Positions 56,194 to 64,000 of a stretch of DNA of 64,000 nucleotides are shown one piece after another. The stretch's first letter is position 1. Each line of letters begins with the position of its first letter. The stretch comes from an uncultured Oxalobacter sp. (lineage in GTDB: Bacteria; Pseudomonadota; Gammaproteobacteria; Burkholderiales; Burkholderiaceae_D): NCBI GenBank assembly GCA_934401755.1, contig CAKRSU010000001.1:62001-126000 (forward strand), given 5' to 3'. Both the position numbers and the translations under genes were made by a program. The notes under the pieces are model-generated. The model was not told the origin of the DNA. It saw only the letters and a list, made by a program, of their open reading frames with translations, and searched no databases.

Positions 56194-57285
56194 ATGAATA
56201 CACCGAATGTTTCAATTATTGTTCCTATTTATAATGTTGAACAATATCTTGTTCAATGTATTGAAAGCATTCTAATTCAATCACTTAAAAATATTGAAAT
56301 TATTTTAATTGATGATGGATCCAAAGATTCATCTAGTGCAATATGTGATGACTATGCCAAAAAAGATCACCGTATACGCGTCATTCACAAGCAAAATGGT
56401 GGGTACGGTAAAGCTGTCAATCTAGGATTTTCATTAGCACAAGGAGAATATCTCGGCATTATTGAATCAGATGACTTCATCAAACCAGAAATGTTTGAGC
56501 GTTTATATGAGACCGCAATAGAACATGATGCCGATATTGTTAAATCAAATTTTTATCGATACTGGTCAAAACCAACAGAACGTATTGAAAAAGCAAATCT
56601 CTTAAAACATTTTGCAAAAAACACGCCAATTAATGCGATCGATCACCCAACACTCTATACAACTATGCCAACAATTTGGTCGGCTATCTACAAAACCGAC
56701 TTCATTCGAAACAACAAAATTAGCTTTCTTGAAACACCTGGCGCTTCATATCAAGACGCTGCATTTACATTCAAAATTTGGTTATATGCAAAACGAGCTA
56801 TTTTGTTAGACGAAGCATTTTTATATTACCGTCAAGATAATGAAACTTCTTCAATCAATAGCAAAGGGAAAGTATTTTGTGTCTGTGATGAATGTGCTGA
56901 AGTCGAACGTCTGCTTCAGGCTAACTATCCCGATAATCGGCAATTATGGTTTATAAAAGATAAATTCAAATTTGATAAATATAATTGGAATTTCTGGCGA
57001 CTAGAAAATAATTTACGAATACAATTCTTACAACAATTTAGAACAGAATATTTACAAGAAGTTGATAACATTCCAGAAAATAAATATCTAACATCATTTG
57101 AAAAATTTATCATCCGTTGGATTATTAATAATCCTAATGGATTCTACCAAGCAAGCATTACTCCTTTTTCAAAAAGGACAATGTTAAAAGCAAAATTACA
57201 ATCTATTCTTGGCTTCGGAAAAACAAAATTAAAAGGGAAATTCTTTTATTTACAACAAAAAAGAATGAGAAATCATAATATTTAA
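56194..57285 (+). CDS. Glycosyltransferase family 2 protein
   Basis: A 363-residue GT-A glycosyltransferase. VSIIVPIYNVEQYLVQCIESIL opens the nucleotide-binding domain. IDDGSKDSS, QNGGYGKAVNLGFSLAQGEYLGIIESDD (around 70-95) give the metal-binding ESDD motif. The C-terminal third is basic and AT-rich without known domains. It probably adds one sugar of the O-chain or capsule. Donor unknown. It lies 62 bp after rfbA and converges with the next gene. Confidence 0.88.
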   Translation: MNTPNVSIIVPIYNVEQYLVQCIESILIQSLKNIEIILIDDGSKDSSSAICDDYAKKDHRIRVIHKQNGGYGKAVNLGFSLAQGEYLGIIESDDFIKPEMFERLYETAIEHDADIVKSNFYRYWSKPTERIEKANLLKHFAKNTPINAIDHPTLYTTMPTIWSAIYKTDFIRNNKISFLETPGASYQDAAFTFKIWLYAKRAILLDEAFLYYRQDNETSSINSKGKVFCVCDECAEVERLLQANYPDNRQLWFIKDKFKFDKYNWNFWRLENNLRIQFLQQFRTEYLQEVDNIPENKYLTSFEKFIIRWIINNPNGFYQASITPFSKRTMLKAKLQSILGFGKTKLKGKFFYLQQKRMRNHNI

Positions 57286-57290
57286 AACTT

Positions 57291-58550
57291 TTATTTTTTT
57301 AAATATTTTCTAAAATAGGCTAATTCTTTTTTCGCTTTTTTATATTTTAACTTATATGTGGGTTTAAATGAAACATAATACATAAATTTATTATACCAAT
57401 AATCCCTAGAAAGGACGGACTCTGTTATTTTATGTTTTCTGATAAATTTCACCCCATAAAAATGAGTCTGTAATTGACTAGATAATCTAATAGATACACT
57501 ATTATCTAATATAAATTCATATTTGTTAAATAAAATCTCCCAATTAAAAGATGGATTAGAATGAATCAAAATAACATAATTAGAACAGCTTGTAGCTCTT
57601 TTTACAATATCATCTAAATCAAAAAAATCACCCGATACACAATTTAATAAAGTTGTCTGAACAAAATCAAACTCAATTCCATAATCTGTCAACCGAATAT
57701 TTTTATTGGGATAATATTTCTTAGTTTCTATTAATAAATACGGATTATGAAACATACCAATATATTGATCATCGGCAAATTGTTTCATAAAAGTTTCATC
57801 TATCGCAGCAACCTCTAATAATGGATAAGAAATATCTAACCCTTTAGTGAATTTATAAATATCACTATTTTTTAAGATATTTTCATGATATATTTCATGA
57901 ACAATAATATTTGATTGTTCTTTAGTCCGCCATAAGATATTATTTTGACGTTTTTTAAGACCTTCAACATTATATCTAATAGGGGATGTTGTCTTAGTCT
58001 TATTGTGACGCGATGCTTGCCATTGTTTTATTACAGGATACTTCAGCTTATCATCATCAAATATACTACAATAGTCAATAGGCAACCATGATGTCCTTAA
58101 TGGATAAATTGCACTAATATCACACCATGCGCTATGTAGGCTAACCTGATCCCAATTGATAGGATCGGCAATACATCTTTTAACCCACATATCTAATAAC
58201 TTTCCTGCTAATTCTGTCTTTCCAAAATATAAAGTAGCCGATACAAATTCCCAACCATTTAATTTATGTATCGCAAAATCACAATCTAAATTGTCAAATA
58301 ATTTTGGATATTGTTCCAATGTCGAATCAGCATCCATCCATACAATGGGCTTGTCTGATTTTAACCATTGTTCTCTGATAAATGTTGCTTTATATGCACA
58401 TATCGATTCCCATGCATCTCTATTTTCTATTGGAACTAATTTATAATCAATATTAAATCTTTTTAAACTTTCTTCAAGATGATGGGCAATATCTTTATAT
58501 TCGTTATATGCCGTATAAAAACTTATAATAGTGAAATTATTCATTGACAT
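57291..58550 (-). CDS. Predicted GT-A type glycosyltransferase with unknown C-terminal domain
   Basis: A 419-residue protein I recognise only in part. The first about 160 residues look like a nucleotide-diphospho-sugar transferase domain: TAYNEYKDIAHHL, CAYKATFIREQWL, and a DxD metal motif D73-A-D75 in IVWMDADSTLEQYP, then FVSATLYFGKT and NWDQVSLHSAW. Residues about 225-390 form a second region (HEIYHENIL, DYGIEFDFVQTTLL, YVILIHSNPSFNWEILF) that I cannot place. It is the last gene of an AT-rich minus-strand run with the two genes upstream of it. A role in the surface glycan is inferred from the location. Confidence 0.65.
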   Translation of the reverse strand: MSMNNFTIISFYTAYNEYKDIAHHLEESLKRFNIDYKLVPIENRDAWESICAYKATFIREQWLKSDKPIVWMDADSTLEQYPKLFDNLDCDFAIHKLNGWEFVSATLYFGKTELAGKLLDMWVKRCIADPINWDQVSLHSAWCDISAIYPLRTSWLPIDYCSIFDDDKLKYPVIKQWQASRHNKTKTTSPIRYNVEGLKKRQNNILWRTKEQSNIIVHEIYHENILKNSDIYKFTKGLDISYPLLEVAAIDETFMKQFADDQYIGMFHNPYLLIETKKYYPNKNIRLTDYGIEFDFVQTTLLNCVSGDFFDLDDIVKRATSCSNYVILIHSNPSFNWEILFNKYEFILDNSVSIRLSSQLQTHFYGVKFIRKHKITESVLSRDYWYNKFMYYVSFKPTYKLKYKKAKKELAYFRKYLKK

Positions 58551-58558
58551 TAAGAGTA

Positions 58559-59434
58559 TTATTTCTTCAAAAGATTATATAAAGATTCCATTTCTTTGAA
58601 TTTTTCTTTGTACTTATGACGTAAACTGCCTAATAAAATTTTTGAAAGAATTCCATAGCGAATATATTTACTTACCCTAAAATCCTTGATTCTTCCAAAG
58701 TTATCATCAAATAATGAACCACTAGAAATGTCTGATTCTTTACTCGTATTTTGATACCAATCAACGAATAATCCTTTTAAATTAACTGGGTTCACAGAAA
58801 CAATCTCAATATCTGGATAATAAAGTTGGATAAAATCTTTCATTTTAGCCCATCCATAACAAACATTCCCAACAGCTAATTTATTCATATGATTATCATA
58901 ATAACCATTATTAGAACAATCACATCCTATTAGATAAATACGTTTAGGATGTGTCCATAATATAAATTGCATTGCCGAAAATACAATTGACCAATAATCA
59001 CCTAGTGGATTAATACTAATATCATATGCAAATTCTGGCATTTCTTTATTAGGAGGTAATACATAATAAGGAAATACATTTTCCCTAACTAAAAATTGCT
59101 TTGGAACAATGCATGTTGGATTATAATAATCCGCTTGAATGCCTAGAAATTTTTGGCATTCATAATCCATAAATGATTCTATCTGTTTCTTATTTTCTTT
59201 ACTAAAATCTTGTAAAAACAGATACATAAATTTTACTTGATCAAATTGAAAAGCACGATTAACTCCAATATTAATACACCCTTTAATTGGCAAATACTCC
59301 TTTAAAGTCGGGCCTGTAGCGACCAACGCAACATTTTTCCCTTTGTAAATACCTTTAAATTGAGAAAAAACATTAGGATGTACTTTACGAGCAGCATCAT
59401 ATACTGATAATTTATTTACTAATCCATCATTCAT
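58559..59434 (-). CDS. Putative transferase with Rossmann-like GPTLK motif (DUF115/GT42-like)
   Basis: A 291-residue protein of uncertain family. YKGKNVALVATGPTLKEYLP (residues 30-49) is a glycine-rich loop like that of DUF115 proteins and of GT42 sialyltransferases, which begin with a similar GxGPSLK motif. INIGVNRAFQF, YLFLQDFS, IYLIGCDCSNNGYYDNH and EIVSVNPVNLKGLF follow in a pattern that fits a one-domain Rossmann transferase. No signal peptide. It overlaps the upstream GT25-GT8 gene by 8 bp, so the two are translationally coupled. The substrate is unknown; a sialic-acid-type or polyol-phosphate transfer is possible but unproven. Confidence 0.6.
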   Translation of the reverse strand: MNDGLVNKLSVYDAARKVHPNVFSQFKGIYKGKNVALVATGPTLKEYLPIKGCINIGVNRAFQFDQVKFMYLFLQDFSKENKKQIESFMDYECQKFLGIQADYYNPTCIVPKQFLVRENVFPYYVLPPNKEMPEFAYDISINPLGDYWSIVFSAMQFILWTHPKRIYLIGCDCSNNGYYDNHMNKLAVGNVCYGWAKMKDFIQLYYPDIEIVSVNPVNLKGLFVDWYQNTSKESDISSGSLFDDNFGRIKDFRVSKYIRYGILSKILLGSLRHKYKEKFKEMESLYNLLKK

Positions 59435-61448
59435 GATCTAGATTTTTATCAATTGAAGACATTGCTTTAATCTTAATTAATTGATCTTTTAATTTAATAC
59501 ATTTCTTTTCATAAGATGCTCCATTTTTACCCAGCAATCCTGAAAAGAATCTTCCTATCCAATATGAGAAACGAATAGATATTTTTTGGTCTTTAAGATT
59601 ATCAAGCCATTTTGCATTCTTATTGGCTTCTTGTTTCAACTCTTCATAAAATGGTGTTTTTTCTGCATATTTCCAAAACAAATCATAATATTTAATTTTG
59701 GCTTGAGGTAAATGCCATGGTTTAATTGCACTAAAAAAATGAATAAATTTTGGAGACTTTTGAATACTTTCAAATGGATACTTCTCAAGTATATTAAAAT
59801 ACTGTTTGAATTTTTGATCTACTGATAATTGAACTTGAAAATTATATTTAAATGGAAGAATACGAACATTTTGATTAAAAATACTATTTAAAACATCCTG
59901 TTCCAAACATTTAAAAGAAATATTAGTTTTGCATTTTTTCAGAAAATCATAACGATATTGATCAACATCTAACATTTCAAGATCAAATAACAACATACCG
60001 CCATTAAAATAATCAGTACATTGCTTTAATCCAATTTCTTGCTGATATTGCTTATCTTTTGCCTTTTCCTCATTTTCAATAGAAAAAGACATAACATCTC
60101 GAACTGCACCTAACGGACGATGTAATAAATCAACATTAAATAATTCATTAATATCATATTGAACAATTGCATCGACATCCAAACAGCATGCTTTTTTATA
60201 CCCCTTCAATAAAAAAGGAATAAAACATTTATACCATACGACTTCTGTCCACCAAGATTTCCCATAAATTCGTATTTCTGGAAAATTTTGTTTAATGAAA
60301 TTAGTAATATCAAAAAAACGAATACTAACGTGATTAGGGCACATTGCTTTAAGTACTATTCGATCTTGTTCTGTGAAGGTATTCTCAAAAACAATTAGAT
60401 CATATTGACTCTCTAATATTGCATGCTCAATAATCGACTGCAACATCACAGCAAACTGCTTTAGATATCCACGATCTAAAACGAAAACAATTGCATTAGC
60501 CTTATTTTTAAAATATGGCTTAATAACAAAAGCTTGATTATCTTCCAATGATTGCTTATATTCCCCCCCCTTAAAAATTTCATTACTAGAAAGGAAAGCT
60601 TCTTCTGAATTAAAACTATTAATTGTTTTTTTTCGAATACCTGCTCTACTTTTCACCTGCAATCCAAATCGGATGAGTTCACGTTTAATTTTAATGCCTA
60701 ATCCCATCTTATTCCGAATACGGTGAAAAAATGCTTCTTTTCTATTATCTATAGTACTTTTAAAAACACAGTTATCTCCATGAAACTCTGAATCCTGAAT
60801 ACAAATAGCAGGAACAACTTGATAGCAGATTAATTGACTGAAATATGGAAAAAGACTCCCAAACATTACATGATCAATCGGTACATAAAATCTATCAGTC
60901 ATTTTCAAAAGTTTAGCTGCAGCCTCTTTTGAAATAATATAAGCAGCGGTTCCAAGATTTGAAGAATAAAAACGAGTAATGGCTTTGCCATTCATGACTA
61001 ATCTAGGACTAATATCTGTAATAATTTTTTTAGTCAACACTTCAAGTTTGATAATATCTGCATTCTGAGGAATCCATGAAGTATCACTAAGAAATACATC
61101 TGCATCACGCGAAAAAATAATATCGTCTTCTAAAACAGCAGCATACTGTTTTCCAGAATTTACAATTTGTTGCCAACAAACTCTATGACTATAAAAACAG
61201 GCAATTTCTCCTTTTGTTAAGCCGCCTGGCGGCAAAACATTTGGGAAAAACCGAGCATTAAAGGAATAATGTTGCCTATCATAATGAGCAGCTATTTCCG
61301 TATTACTAAGTCTAAAAGCATCGATCGCTGGAACACGAATTAGATTAATGTCCCCATCAATGACTCTTTTCTGCAGATATTGTATCTGCTGTTGCATAAA
61401 CGAAAGCCGATCAGTACTTCTATCAAGATTAATAAGATAACAGTCCAT
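59427..61448 (-). CDS. Two-domain glycosyltransferase: GT25 fused to GT8
   Basis: A 673-residue protein with two predicted catalytic domains. Residues 1-225 match family 25 LPS glycosyltransferases: CYLINLDRSTDRL, PPGGLTKGEIACFYSHRVCW, and the LEDD motif at 106-109. Residues about 318-600 match family 8: NAIVFVLDRGYLKQFAVMLQSI, the metal motif LDVDAIV at 423-429, DYFNGGMLLFDL and KFIHFFSAIKPW. A linker of about 90 residues (230-315) is basic. The C-terminal 50 residues are charged and may bind the membrane. The fusion would add two different sugars in sequence. It is followed with overlap by the DUF115/GT42-like gene and preceded by the cytidylyltransferase gene (4-bp gap). Confidence 0.85.
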   Translation of the reverse strand: MDCYLINLDRSTDRLSFMQQQIQYLQKRVIDGDINLIRVPAIDAFRLSNTEIAAHYDRQHYSFNARFFPNVLPPGGLTKGEIACFYSHRVCWQQIVNSGKQYAAVLEDDIIFSRDADVFLSDTSWIPQNADIIKLEVLTKKIITDISPRLVMNGKAITRFYSSNLGTAAYIISKEAAAKLLKMTDRFYVPIDHVMFGSLFPYFSQLICYQVVPAICIQDSEFHGDNCVFKSTIDNRKEAFFHRIRNKMGLGIKIKRELIRFGLQVKSRAGIRKKTINSFNSEEAFLSSNEIFKGGEYKQSLEDNQAFVIKPYFKNKANAIVFVLDRGYLKQFAVMLQSIIEHAILESQYDLIVFENTFTEQDRIVLKAMCPNHVSIRFFDITNFIKQNFPEIRIYGKSWWTEVVWYKCFIPFLLKGYKKACCLDVDAIVQYDINELFNVDLLHRPLGAVRDVMSFSIENEEKAKDKQYQQEIGLKQCTDYFNGGMLLFDLEMLDVDQYRYDFLKKCKTNISFKCLEQDVLNSIFNQNVRILPFKYNFQVQLSVDQKFKQYFNILEKYPFESIQKSPKFIHFFSAIKPWHLPQAKIKYYDLFWKYAEKTPFYEELKQEANKNAKWLDNLKDQKISIRFSYWIGRFFSGLLGKNGASYEKKCIKLKDQLIKIKAMSSIDKNLDHE

Positions 61449-61452
61449 TACT

Positions 61453-62166
61453 TTATTTATTAGAATCAGATATTTGCTTTAAGCAATATTCTGCCAGAGC
61501 TAAATCCTCATCTGTAGTAATTTTAAAATTTTTCTTTTCTCCGTTTACCAAATAGACAGGAATACCATCTTGATAAAGAATCCCAATTGCATCTGTTGTT
61601 TTTTCTACTGCTGTAACATTCAATTTACGATAACTACTAAGGAATTGCCCTAACCTAAATGTTTGCGGAGTTTGAACTTGATACATCCAATTACGTTCTG
61701 TTGTCGCAGACATTACCCGACCATTAATTGATTGAATAATGGTATCTGTCACAGGAATCACCGTATTAACGGCCTGTGCATGCTGCATAGCATGAATATT
61801 TGCTTTAATAATATCCAGACTAACAAATGGACGAGCCGCATCATGCGATAAAATAATTGTATCATCTGGTGCAGATAATGCTTTTTGGCAATAACGAAGT
61901 GCTTGATATAAAGATTTTTGTCGATTGTCCGCACCAGTACAACAAACAATCTTTCCATTTCCCATTCCTGCAAACAGTGTTTCAGTATACGTAATCCAAT
62001 CTGGATGAAGTGCAATAACAATATGATCTATCAAAGAACAAGCAAGGAATTTTTCAACCGTATGACAAAGAATGGATTTGCCTTCAATTTCAATATACTG
62101 TTTTGGGCATTTTGCCTGTCTAATTCGAGTCCCTCTACCCGCTGCTAGTATGATTGCAATAATCAT
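61453..62166 (-). CDS. IspD/TarI-family cytidylyltransferase
   Basis: Transfers CMP from CTP to a polyol phosphate. The 237-residue protein has ILAAGRGTRIRQAKCPKQYIE, LSHDAARPFVS and TQTPQTF-type box VQTPQTFRLGQF. By sequence it is nearer to ribitol-5-phosphate cytidylyltransferases (TarI/Bcs1: DIIKANI, NTVIPVTDTI, RNWMYQVQTPQ) than to housekeeping IspD. Its place among glycosyltransferases also favours a CDP-polyol for the surface polymer. MEP-pathway IspD cannot be excluded, because no other ispD is in the window. ATG 62166 with GGAAAG 5 nt upstream is used; an upstream TTG adds four residues. Confidence 0.82.
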   Translation of the reverse strand: MIIAIILAAGRGTRIRQAKCPKQYIEIEGKSILCHTVEKFLACSLIDHIVIALHPDWITYTETLFAGMGNGKIVCCTGADNRQKSLYQALRYCQKALSAPDDTIILSHDAARPFVSLDIIKANIHAMQHAQAVNTVIPVTDTIIQSINGRVMSATTERNWMYQVQTPQTFRLGQFLSSYRKLNVTAVEKTTDAIGILYQDGIPVYLVNGEKKNFKITTDEDLALAEYCLKQISDSNK

Positions 62167-62186
62167 TATTCTTTCCAAATTATTAT

Positions 62187-63218
62187 TTAATTCATCGTCT
62201 TAAAAAAATCAATATACCATTCCACCGTCTTCAAAATCCCCTCTTCAAAACTTTCTTCCGGTTGCCAATTAAGCGTTTGGGTCAGTTTTGTGGCATCAAT
62301 GGCATATCGGTAGTCATGCCCCGGACGGTCAGCAACATGGGTGATGAGTTCAACGTAGGATTGTCCGTTTTGTCTCGGTCTTTTTTGATCCAGAATTGTG
62401 CAGATGGTTTGTGCGATTTGTAGGTTGGTTTTTTCGTTATTTGTGCCGATGTTGTAGGTTTCTCCACTTTTGCCTTGGTGGTAGATGAGGTCAATGGCTT
62501 TGCAGTGATCTAAAACGTAGAGCCAGTCTCGAATGTTGGTACCTTTTCCATAGATGGGAATCGGTGCTTCGTTTAGGCATTGACGGATGATGGTAGGAAT
62601 GAGTTTTTCGGGGTGTTGTTTAGGACCATAGTTGTTGGAGCAGTTGCTGGTGGTGGTGTTGAGGCCATAGGTGCGATGGTAGGCTCTGATGATATGGTCA
62701 GATGAGGCTTTGCTGGCACTGTAAGGGCTATTGGGGGCATAGGGGGTGTTTTCGGTGAAGGCACCGGTTTGTCCTAATGTGCCATAGACTTCGTCGGTGG
62801 AGATGTGATGGAATCGCGCGGTTTGGTACTGGGGTTTGGGTTGGTGTGGGGCTTCCATCCAGTGTTGTCGGGCGGTTTCGATGAGGTTGAAGGTGCCGAT
62901 GATGTTGGTTTGGATGAAGGTTTGAGGGCTTTTGATGGAGTTGTCGACGTGGCTTTCGGCCGCGAAGTGGATGACGCCTTGGATGTTGTGTTGGGTAAAG
63001 AGGGTTTCTATGAGGGTTTTGTCACAGATGTCACCTTTGATGAAGGTGTAGTTGGGGAGTGTTTTGGTTTCTTTGAGGTTGTTAAGGTTGCCCGCATAGG
63101 TGAGTTTGTCGAGGTTGATGAGGTGGTATTGGGGGTATTTTTGGGCAAAGTATGGCACGAAGTTGGCGCCGATAAAGCCAGCGCCGCCAGTGATTAAGAT
63201 GTTTTTTTTGTTGTTCAT
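62187..63218 (-). CDS. rfbB: dTDP-glucose 4,6-dehydratase
   Basis: Converts dTDP-glucose to dTDP-4-keto-6-deoxyglucose. The 343-residue short-chain dehydrogenase has the NAD motif ITGGAGFIGANF (9-20), the active-site STDEVYG and the YxxxK motif YSASKASSDH. LGLETTT-type CSNNYGPKQHPEKLIP and GKGTNIRDWLYVLDH are typical. Codons from about 62280 onward are C-ending and G-poor; the last about 30 codons revert to a different composition, which suggests a recombination joint. There is no Shine-Dalgarno sequence in the A/C-rich leader. It lies 48 bp after rfbD. Confidence 0.96.
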   Translation of the reverse strand: MNNKKNILITGGAGFIGANFVPYFAQKYPQYHLINLDKLTYAGNLNNLKETKTLPNYTFIKGDICDKTLIETLFTQHNIQGVIHFAAESHVDNSIKSPQTFIQTNIIGTFNLIETARQHWMEAPHQPKPQYQTARFHHISTDEVYGTLGQTGAFTENTPYAPNSPYSASKASSDHIIRAYHRTYGLNTTTSNCSNNYGPKQHPEKLIPTIIRQCLNEAPIPIYGKGTNIRDWLYVLDHCKAIDLIYHQGKSGETYNIGTNNEKTNLQIAQTICTILDQKRPRQNGQSYVELITHVADRPGHDYRYAIDATKLTQTLNWQPEESFEEGILKTVEWYIDFFKTMN

Positions 63219-63266
63219 GGTGTTTTGTTTTTTTTATTTCATTTCGTTTTGTTTGTTTTGTTCTTT

Positions 63267-64000
63267 TTAGGGTTGTTGGTTTGTTTTAAGACAGTCTTTT
63301 AGGGCGTCTCGCCAATGCCGAATGGTGAGGTGGTATTGGTTTTTTAGGGTGGTTTTGTCTAAAACGCTATAGGCAGGTCTTTTGGCTTTTGTGGGATATT
63401 CTGTTGTCATGATGGGGTTGATTTGACAGGGCTGTTGGGTTTCTTCGATGATGGCTTTGGCAAGGTCGTACCAGCTGCAGACGCCTTCGTTGGTGTAGTG
63501 CCCAATGATTTTGGTGTTGGGTTGGATTTGGGGCAGAATTTGAAGGATGGCTTGGGCGAGGTCTTTGGCATAGGTCGGAGAGCCGATTTGGTCAGAGACG
63601 ACGTTTAGGGTGTTTTTTGTTTGGCTAAGTCTTAAGATGGTTTTGACGAAGTTGTGACCATAGTTGGAGTAGACCCAGGCGGTACGGATGATGAGGGCGG
63701 TTTTGGCATGGGCGAAGATGGCTTTTTCTCCGGCGAGTTTGGTTTGTCCATAGACGGAGATGGGATTAGGAATGTCTTGAGGTTGGTAGGGACGATTATT
63801 TGTGCCATCAAAGATGTAGTCGGTGCTGATGTGGATGATGGTGGGGATGTGTTTGGCAAGTATCCCGGCTCCGATGTGGTTGATGGTGTTGGCAAGTTCC
63901 GGTTCGTCTTCGGCTTTGTCTACGGCGGTATAGGCGGCGCAGTTGATGACGATGTCGATTGGGTGTTGGGCGATGTAGGCTTTGACGGCTTTTTCATCGG
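63267..64000 (-). CDS. rfbD: dTDP-4-dehydrorhamnose reductase, 5' end beyond window
   Basis: Reduces dTDP-4-keto-rhamnose to dTDP-L-rhamnose. About 243 C-terminal codons are visible; the N-terminal roughly 50 residues with the Rossmann loop lie outside the window. The readable part has INCAAYTAVDKAED, HISTDYIFDG, the YxxxK motif VYGQTKLAGE, RTAWVYSNYG and DQIGSPTYAKDLA, then ends IRHWRDALKDCL. Codon use is extreme: of the first 61 readable codons about 42 end in C and 2 in G. rfbC, needed for rhamnose, is not in the window and may lie beyond. Confidence 0.95.
   Translation of the reverse strand, partial: DEKAVKAYIAQHPIDIVINCAAYTAVDKAEDEPELANTINHIGAGILAKHIPTIIHISTDYIFDGTNNRPYQPQDIPNPISVYGQTKLAGEKAIFAHAKTALIIRTAWVYSNYGHNFVKTILRLSQTKNTLNVVSDQIGSPTYAKDLAQAILQILPQIQPNTKIIGHYTNEGVCSWYDLAKAIIEETQQPCQINPIMTTEYPTKAKRPAYSVLDKTTLKNQYHLTIRHWRDALKDCLKTNQQP

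Noticed and set aside
62805..63197. 130-residue plus-strand frame opposite rfbB, and similar Gly/Val-rich frames opposite rfbD and pgi
   Set aside because: They are antisense shadows produced by the C-rich coding strand; rfbB, rfbD and pgi are clear full-length family members.
1..64000. CRISPR array, rRNA genes, intact insertion sequence or prophage
   Set aside because: No regularly spaced repeats, no rRNA sequence, and no transposase or phage genes other than the integrase and one possible transposase fragment were seen.

Overview
The window reads as chromosome of an AT-rich, Gram-negative betaproteobacterium, most likely of the order Burkholderiales. The evidence is gene order: rpsB-tsf-pyrH-frr-uppS-cdsA-dxr-rseP-bamA-skp-lpxD-fabZ-lpxA-lpxB-rnhB followed by ppsR and ppsA, together with the pairs tig-clpP-clpX-lon, rsxB-nth and rluB-scpB. 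The low GC suggests a small-genome, host-associated member of the Alcaligenaceae type; the genus is not determined from the sequence.

Region by region: 1-2.3 kb holds rnhA, gloB and a YafS-like methyltransferase. 2.3-4.5 kb is a small integration locus: a tyrosine recombinase gene enclosed by a 152-bp, almost perfect inverted repeat, each copy of which begins inside the 3' end of a tRNA-Ser gene (UGA and GGA anticodons) and carries its terminator. 4.7-8.7 kb holds class I fumarase, glutamate racemase, a small lipoprotein, a metallo-beta-lactamase-fold protein and a thiamine-binding-like protein. 8.7-12.2 kb has the divergent ppsA/ppsR pair. 12.2-27.3 kb is one long minus-strand run for translation, isoprenoid, phospholipid, lipid A and outer-membrane assembly, fronted by a structured rpsB leader. 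27.5-35.0 kb has nnr and the protein quality-control genes lon, clpX, clpP and tig. 35.6-41.5 kb has a ferredoxin-NADP reductase, rsxB, nth, rluB, scpB and xthA.

From 41.5 kb the theme is the cell surface. msbA and a yejM/pbgA-type gene are bracketed by two yrbL paralogues. A polysaccharide/LPS locus then runs to the window end: manC, manB, a GT9 and a GT4 glycosyltransferase, the heptose kinase waaP, pgi, rfbA, a GT2 enzyme, two poorly characterised predicted transferases, a GT25-GT8 fusion, an IspD/TarI-type cytidylyltransferase, rfbB and a truncated rfbD. The sugar-nucleotide genes imply GDP-mannose and dTDP-6-deoxyhexose precursors, and possibly a CDP-polyol. pgi, most of rfbB, and rfbD have a sharply different base composition (C-ending, G-poor codons), which points to transfer or recombination.

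The most unusual items are the inverted-repeat integrase unit between two tRNA-Ser genes, the yrbL-msbA-yejM-yrbL block, the unfamiliar transferase cassette at 57.3-61.4 kb and the compositional islands.
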